Assembly: GCA_050329415.1 (NCBI GenBank)
Contig: JBHJOS010000003.1
Location: forward strand, 1-18,720
DNA length: 18,720 nucleotides
Reading direction: 5' to 3'
From: JANNOG01 sp050329415
Lineage (GTDB): Bacteria; Actinomycetota; Actinomycetes; Actinomycetales; JBBAYJ01
Positions 14,769-18,720 of this stretch are shown piece after piece. The notes under the pieces are model-generated. The model was not told the origin of the DNA. It made no database searches and saw only the letters and a list, made by a program, of their open reading frames with translations. Each line of letters opens with the position of its first letter. The first letter of the stretch is position 1. Made by a program: the position numbers and the translations under genes.

Positions 14769-15236
14769 ATGAAGATCACGACACTCCGTCAGGACCTCAT
14801 CCCACAGGTGTACGCCCTCATGGAACTGGGGAAGCCCTACGCCCGGGCACGCACCCACTCCGACCACTGGCTCTACGCCCGCCTGTTCTCCTCCACCTGC
14901 CCGGTCGCCCTCATCGACGCCGACGTGGCGGGCGCAGTCATTGCCTTCCGCAGCCAGGACAACCCCAGCGACGTCTATGTCCAAGACGTCATTGTCCACC
15001 CCGGGCACCGCACGCGCGGCGTGGCCACGGTGCTGCTGGCGGCCGTCCGGGACGGCGCTGCCGCGTGGGGCTGTCAGCGGCTCTACCTGACATCCGAGCC
15101 GGAGAACACGGCGGCCCATGCGGCGTGGCTCTCGATGGGGTTCGTCAACGCGCCAGGCGAGGGACCACGTGGCTGTCGATGGACTTGGCCGCCGGCTCGC
15201 TCCCCGGACATCAGCGCCACAGTCGCCTGTGGGTGA
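14769..15236 (+). CDS. GNAT-family acetyltransferase, C terminus possibly shifted
   Basis: The ATG at 14769 has AGGAGA five bases upstream and begins MKITTLRQDLIPQVYALMEL; an upstream in-frame extension is Arg-rich and not credible. The 155-residue product shows the GNAT core: strand DVYVQDVIVHPGHRTRGVAT with the acetyl-CoA loop (HRTRGVA), then LYLTSEPENTAAHAAWLSMG and FVNAPGE. After that it reads PRGCRWTWPPARSPD, unlike the usual ending, whereas another frame over the same bases reads TTWLSMDLAAG, closer to typical GNAT tails. A one-base frameshift is therefore possible. GNAT enzymes move an acetyl group from acetyl-CoA to amines; the substrate is unknown. Its 3' end overlaps that of convergent brxHI by 26 bases, and no link to BREX or the peptide locus is established. 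Confidence 0.75.
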   Translation: MKITTLRQDLIPQVYALMELGKPYARARTHSDHWLYARLFSSTCPVALIDADVAGAVIAFRSQDNPSDVYVQDVIVHPGHRTRGVATVLLAAVRDGAAAWGCQRLYLTSEPENTAAHAAWLSMGFVNAPGEGPRGCRWTWPPARSPDISATVACG

Positions 15237-17322
15237 GGGTGACCCTCGCGCCCTCGTGATCGACGAGCCGCCCGGCGACGGTCTGTCGGGCCAAGGGCTC
15301 GGGCAGCACTTCCGCGAACTTCAGGCCCGCCAACGACTTGCGGTCGGGCTCAGGGTCCGACATGTCCGTGAGGTCGACCGCCGCCACCGCGTGGGTGAGC
15401 TGTTCCGGATCGACGTCCGCTCGCAGCCTGATCCGCTCCGCGGACGGGGCCTGCGAGGGCTCGACCACCTGCGCCAGGTTCGCCCGGAGAGTTCCGTTGG
15501 CGCGCGTGCCGGCGAAGGTCCACCACCAGACGTCGTCACCGGACCGCTCGACCACCAGGCCGCGGGCTGAGACCTGCGACGACCGGTTCTCGCGCAGCTC
15601 GGCAAGGCCGGCGCGGGCCCGTTTCGACACGGTGACGGGCGGGTCCTCGCCCAGCAGCACTCGCCGCTTGGCCCCGGCCAGTGCCGCCGACTCCACCCTC
15701 GCGCCCGAACCCGACCACTTGGCCTTGCCCGGCGCGTCACTCGGTTCGACGAAACACCGCCGGCGCTTCCAGTCCACGTGGGTGACGATCCACGCCTGAC
15801 CGCCGAGCGTGATGCGGCGCGGCTGCCCCGCCGGCATCGCGACCGTCAGCACCTCGGCGGCGATCGTCCCCACGTCGCGCGTGCCTGCCACGACGGTGAA
15901 CTCCGGTGCCGCCGTGAACACGGCCATCAGCTCGAGGAAGTGGCGGCGGCCGTACCGGCGCTCCGCCTCCGGACCCACGTGCAGCATCCCACCGTCGACA
16001 TCGACCAGCCCCATGGCCAACGCGTGCTCGGTCAACGCGGCCGGATCCTCCACCAGCGGCAGACCGCCCAGCCATTCCGGCCACGTCGACGCCCCCACCC
16101 GACCTTCCTGCAGGCACAACGCCATCAGCTGCTGCACGGCGATGTGCGCCGGATTCGGCGGCGGTTGCACCGGCTCGACGTAGCCCTCGCCCCACAGCAG
16201 CAACAGGGCCGCCGACTGCAGGAGGTCATCGGGCTCGGTGGCGAGGAACGTGGCGTTGCGCATCGTGTCGGCGCGGCGCCCGGTCCGTCCCAGACGCTGC
16301 AGGAACGACGCGACCGTCCACGGGGCGTCGACCTGCAGGACGTGGTCGAGGTCCCCGACATCGATGCCGAGTTCCAGGGTCGACGTCGACACGATGACGC
16401 AGTCGCGTGACTCGGCGAACGCCTGCTCGGCCTGGTGGCGTTCGTCCCGTGACAGCGACGAGTGTGACGCGAACGTCGTCACGCCCGCCCCCCGCAGCGC
16501 CAGCGTGAGCTTCTCGACGGTGGCCCGGCTCTCGCAGAACACCAAACGCTTGCGACCCGGATGGCGTCGCTCGATGACGGTCGCCGCACCGGTCAACGTG
16601 CCGACGTGGTCGAGCCCGACATCACCGGGCGGCGGCAACACCGCCGACGCCGACACACCCACGACCCGACCGCGACGCACGGCACCTGACGGCCCCTGCA
16701 ACCACTCCAGCAGCTCATCCGGGTTCCCCACGGTCGCCGACAGCCCGATCCGCTGCGGTGACGTCCCCGACAACCGCGCGATGCGCTCCAGCACCGCGAG
16801 CATGTGCCATCCGCGGTCGTCACCGGCGAAGGCGTGCACCTCGTCCACGACGACCGCCCGGACATCGCCGAACACGTCCCGGGCAGGCACCGACGTCGAC
16901 ACGAGCATCGATTCCAACGACTCCGGTGTCGTCAGCAACACGTCCGGCAGGTCCGCCAGCATCGATCGTCGCCGCGACGCCCCGACGTCGCCGTGCCACA
17001 GACCGGCGCGGCGGCCCACCCACGCGGCATACGACTCCACCCGCGGGTGCAGGTTGTTGAGCAGGGCGCGCAACGGACAGACGTAGATCACGGACAGTCC
17101 ACGCCAGTCCTCGCCGGCCATGCGCGACAGCACCGGGAACACGGCCGCCTCCGTCTTCCCGCCGGCGGTGGGCGCGAGCAGCAGACAGTCCTCGTCGTCC
17201 ATCACCGGCTCGATCGCCTGGGCCTGCAGGGGACGCAGTGACGACCACCCGAGCGTGTTGACGACGTGGTGGACCAGCGCCGGGTGAAGGCGCTCCAGGG
17301 CAGCAACGGACGGGGCGGTCAC
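15211..17322 (-). CDS. brxHI: BREX Lhr-like DEAD/DEAH helicase BrxHI
   Basis: The GTG start overlaps the brxD stop (GTGA). The 703-residue superfamily 2 helicase has motif I APTAGGKT (50-57), motif Ia VCPLRALLNNL, motif II DEVH (160-163), motif III GLSATVGN (193-200) and motif VI QRLGRTGRR (342-350). A long C-terminal part with no recognised catalytic motif follows. Lhr-like helicases of this size directly after brxD are the last gene of type 2 BREX (Pgl-type) operons, where BrxHI contributes to phage exclusion by an unresolved mechanism. ATP-dependent nucleic-acid unwinding is expected from the motifs. All core motifs appear intact. It is distal in the leftward defence operon and converges on the GNAT gene. 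Confidence 0.88.
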   Translation of the reverse strand: MTAPSVAALERLHPALVHHVVNTLGWSSLRPLQAQAIEPVMDDEDCLLLAPTAGGKTEAAVFPVLSRMAGEDWRGLSVIYVCPLRALLNNLHPRVESYAAWVGRRAGLWHGDVGASRRRSMLADLPDVLLTTPESLESMLVSTSVPARDVFGDVRAVVVDEVHAFAGDDRGWHMLAVLERIARLSGTSPQRIGLSATVGNPDELLEWLQGPSGAVRRGRVVGVSASAVLPPPGDVGLDHVGTLTGAATVIERRHPGRKRLVFCESRATVEKLTLALRGAGVTTFASHSSLSRDERHQAEQAFAESRDCVIVSTSTLELGIDVGDLDHVLQVDAPWTVASFLQRLGRTGRRADTMRNATFLATEPDDLLQSAALLLLWGEGYVEPVQPPPNPAHIAVQQLMALCLQEGRVGASTWPEWLGGLPLVEDPAALTEHALAMGLVDVDGGMLHVGPEAERRYGRRHFLELMAVFTAAPEFTVVAGTRDVGTIAAEVLTVAMPAGQPRRITLGGQAWIVTHVDWKRRRCFVEPSDAPGKAKWSGSGARVESAALAGAKRRVLLGEDPPVTVSKRARAGLAELRENRSSQVSARGLVVERSGDDVWWWTFAGTRANGTLRANLAQVVEPSQAPSAERIRLRADVDPEQLTHAVAAVDLTDMSDPEPDRKSLAGLKFAEVLPEPLARQTVAGRLVDHEGARVTLTHRRLWR

Positions 17323-18599
17323 CCGAGGTCGATGGCATCGAGCGACCGCCCGGCCGCGGCATTGCGTTCGACGTCCGACATCTCCTCGGCCCGCACCATC
17401 AGCTGGTAGTCCCGACGCGGATCGAAGTCCTCGAACTGGTCGACGCGATCCAGGACATCGGCCACCAGCTTCTTGAGGAACAACCTCGGCGACACCCCGA
17501 CCGCTCCTCCGAGAGACCCGGTCACCGCCCGCGCCAGGTCCCCCAAATACGCATCGTCCACCGAACCGAGCACGCGCTCCGGGGCCGCGACACCGTGGGC
17601 GAACACATCGCGCACCTTCGCCCCGACCTCGACCAACCGGTCGACGCTGAACCCGGGCAACCGCACCTGCGGCGCGCGCGGGTTGTCGAACCTGGCGTCG
17701 GTCCGGAAATCCGTCGCGAGCCGGCTGGCCAACGCCGGGGCCCGTTGGACGCCCTGCGGGCCGTCGAAGAACGGCGGCGTGCCCGTGATCACGAGGTACA
17801 GCCCCGGGAACCGCCCGCCGTCGACCTCGTCCACCAACTGGCGCAACGCGTTCAGCGCCTTCTCCCGGACGTCACCGCGAACCCGCTGCAGGGTTTCGAC
17901 CTCGTCGAGGACCAGCAGCAGACCCGGATGCCCGCTGTCACGAAGCACCCGCAGCAGACCCTGGAGGAACCCCAGTGCCCCGAAGTGGTCGAGTTCACCC
18001 CGCACCCCGGCGGCGCGCCTCACCCCGGCTGCCACGTGTGGCTGGCCGGCGAGCCAGGCCGCCAATCCTTCCGCCGTCGGCAGATCGCCGTCCATCATCG
18101 CCCGGTAGTAGCCCCGCAGGGCCGCCGCGAACGGCGGTGCGGACGTCGCGACGTCACCGAGGCGCTGCTCCAGCACGACACCCGCGTTGCCGCTCTCGGT
18201 CTCCAACGCGAACAGCCAGGCGTCGAGGACGGGGCGCACGGCGGACGGCGGGTGCTCGGAGGTCTGCAACCGGTCGCACGCCCGGCGGTAGACGGTCTCC
18301 AATCGGTGCAGCGGGGTCTCGCTCTCGCTGATCTGCACCTCGGTCGTCGCCATGCCGCGGGCTTTGGCGCGCTCGGCGAGCCACCGTGTCGCGAAGGTCT
18401 TCCCCGCGCCGTACTCCCCGCGGACTGCCTTGAAGGCGGCGCCGCCGGTCGCGACCGCCGTGAGGTCGTCGTCGAACCCGGGCACCAACCGATCGAGCCC
18501 GACGGCGAGAACGTCGAGGCCGTGGGCGGGAACGGTCCCCCGGCGCAGTGCGGCGAGCACCTCGTCCCGTCGACGTGGGCTGATGGCGGGGACGGTCAC
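17319..18599 (-). CDS. brxD: BREX ATP-binding protein BrxD
   Basis: The GTG start overlaps the preceding pglZ stop as GTGA. The 426-residue product begins with RRDEVLAALRRGTVPAHGLD and contains Walker A GEYGAGKT (61-68) followed by ISESETPLHRLETVYRRACD (about 90-109), a run characteristic of the BREX ATP-binding family (DUF2791). Walker B is GLLLVLDEVE (226-235). Length and motifs match intact family members. In type 2 BREX the order pglW-pglX-pglY-pglZ-brxD-brxHI is known, and the last three are seen here. BrxD is thought to work with the helicase in restricting phage DNA; details are not established. Four-base overlaps at both ends indicate coupled translation. Confidence 0.9.
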   Translation of the reverse strand: MTVPAISPRRRDEVLAALRRGTVPAHGLDVLAVGLDRLVPGFDDDLTAVATGGAAFKAVRGEYGAGKTFATRWLAERAKARGMATTEVQISESETPLHRLETVYRRACDRLQTSEHPPSAVRPVLDAWLFALETESGNAGVVLEQRLGDVATSAPPFAAALRGYYRAMMDGDLPTAEGLAAWLAGQPHVAAGVRRAAGVRGELDHFGALGFLQGLLRVLRDSGHPGLLLVLDEVETLQRVRGDVREKALNALRQLVDEVDGGRFPGLYLVITGTPPFFDGPQGVQRAPALASRLATDFRTDARFDNPRAPQVRLPGFSVDRLVEVGAKVRDVFAHGVAAPERVLGSVDDAYLGDLARAVTGSLGGAVGVSPRLFLKKLVADVLDRVDQFEDFDPRRDYQLMVRAEEMSDVERNAAAGRSLDAIDLG

Positions 18600-18720
18600 A
18601 GCGGCACCGTGAACTGCTCGGCCAGCAGCTCCCGGTCGAGGACGACCTCACCGGTCCCGGCGTTGCGGCGCAGGACGGGGTACTGGTCGACGTTGAGCAC
18701 GCGCATGGCCAGCGACAGCG
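18596..18720 (-). CDS. pglZ: C-terminal end of BREX-2 PglZ, partial
   Basis: The last 40 codons of a minus-strand gene read into the window, including AMRVLNVDQYPVLRRNAGTG, EVVLDRELLAEQF and TVPL, then TGA. The sequence resembles the tail of PglZ-type alkaline phosphatase superfamily proteins of Pgl/BREX type 2 systems, and the position immediately before brxD, with a GTGA overlap, is where pglZ belongs. The rest lies beyond 18720. Identification rests on context plus a short tail. Confidence 0.75.
   Translation of the reverse strand, partial: LSLAMRVLNVDQYPVLRRNAGTGEVVLDRELLAEQFTVPL

Overview
The window is high-GC DNA with strong G/C third-position codon bias, frequent GTG and TTG starts, and many 4-base start/stop overlaps. 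This fits a high-GC actinomycete; genus cannot be read from it. No rRNA, tRNA or CRISPR array was seen.

Left edge (1-3104): the 3' part of a large WD40-Roc/COR GTPase with a zinc-ribbon motif, whose WD40 repeats are almost identical at the DNA level. After it comes a scar: a truncated, frameshifted IS1380-like transposase start joined directly to the C-terminal half of a VapC-type PIN toxin.

Centre (3174-14492): a compact divergent locus, the most interesting part. Leftwards runs a five-gene unit: two half-size ABC exporters, a 37-residue peptide gene ending in a His-rich segment (SHNHGH...), a fused E1-like/YcaO cyclodehydratase, and a second YcaO paralogue that has lost the ATP-binding ExxER signature. 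Rightwards runs a complete metallophore/cobalamin-type importer: FecCD permease, lipoprotein binding protein and ATPase. The 82-bp divergent promoter region holds TGAGAACGGTTGTCG, which closely resembles an actinobacterial Zur operator. Taken together, the genes could make, modify, export and re-import a YcaO-modified peptide under zinc (or other metal) control. The best hypothesis is a ribosomally made metallophore. The gene families are supported by sequence; the metal link is inference from the operator, the His-rich peptide, a (GEH)-repeat linker in one exporter and the importer type.

Right edge (14538-18720): a small minus-strand reading frame of unknown nature, a GNAT acetyltransferase whose end overlaps the next gene, and then, on the minus strand, brxHI, brxD and the last 40 codons of pglZ. 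These are the distal end of a type 2 BREX (Pgl-type) phage-defence operon that continues beyond the window. With the GTPase and the toxin/transposon scar, the metallophore-like locus appears to sit in an accessory region.
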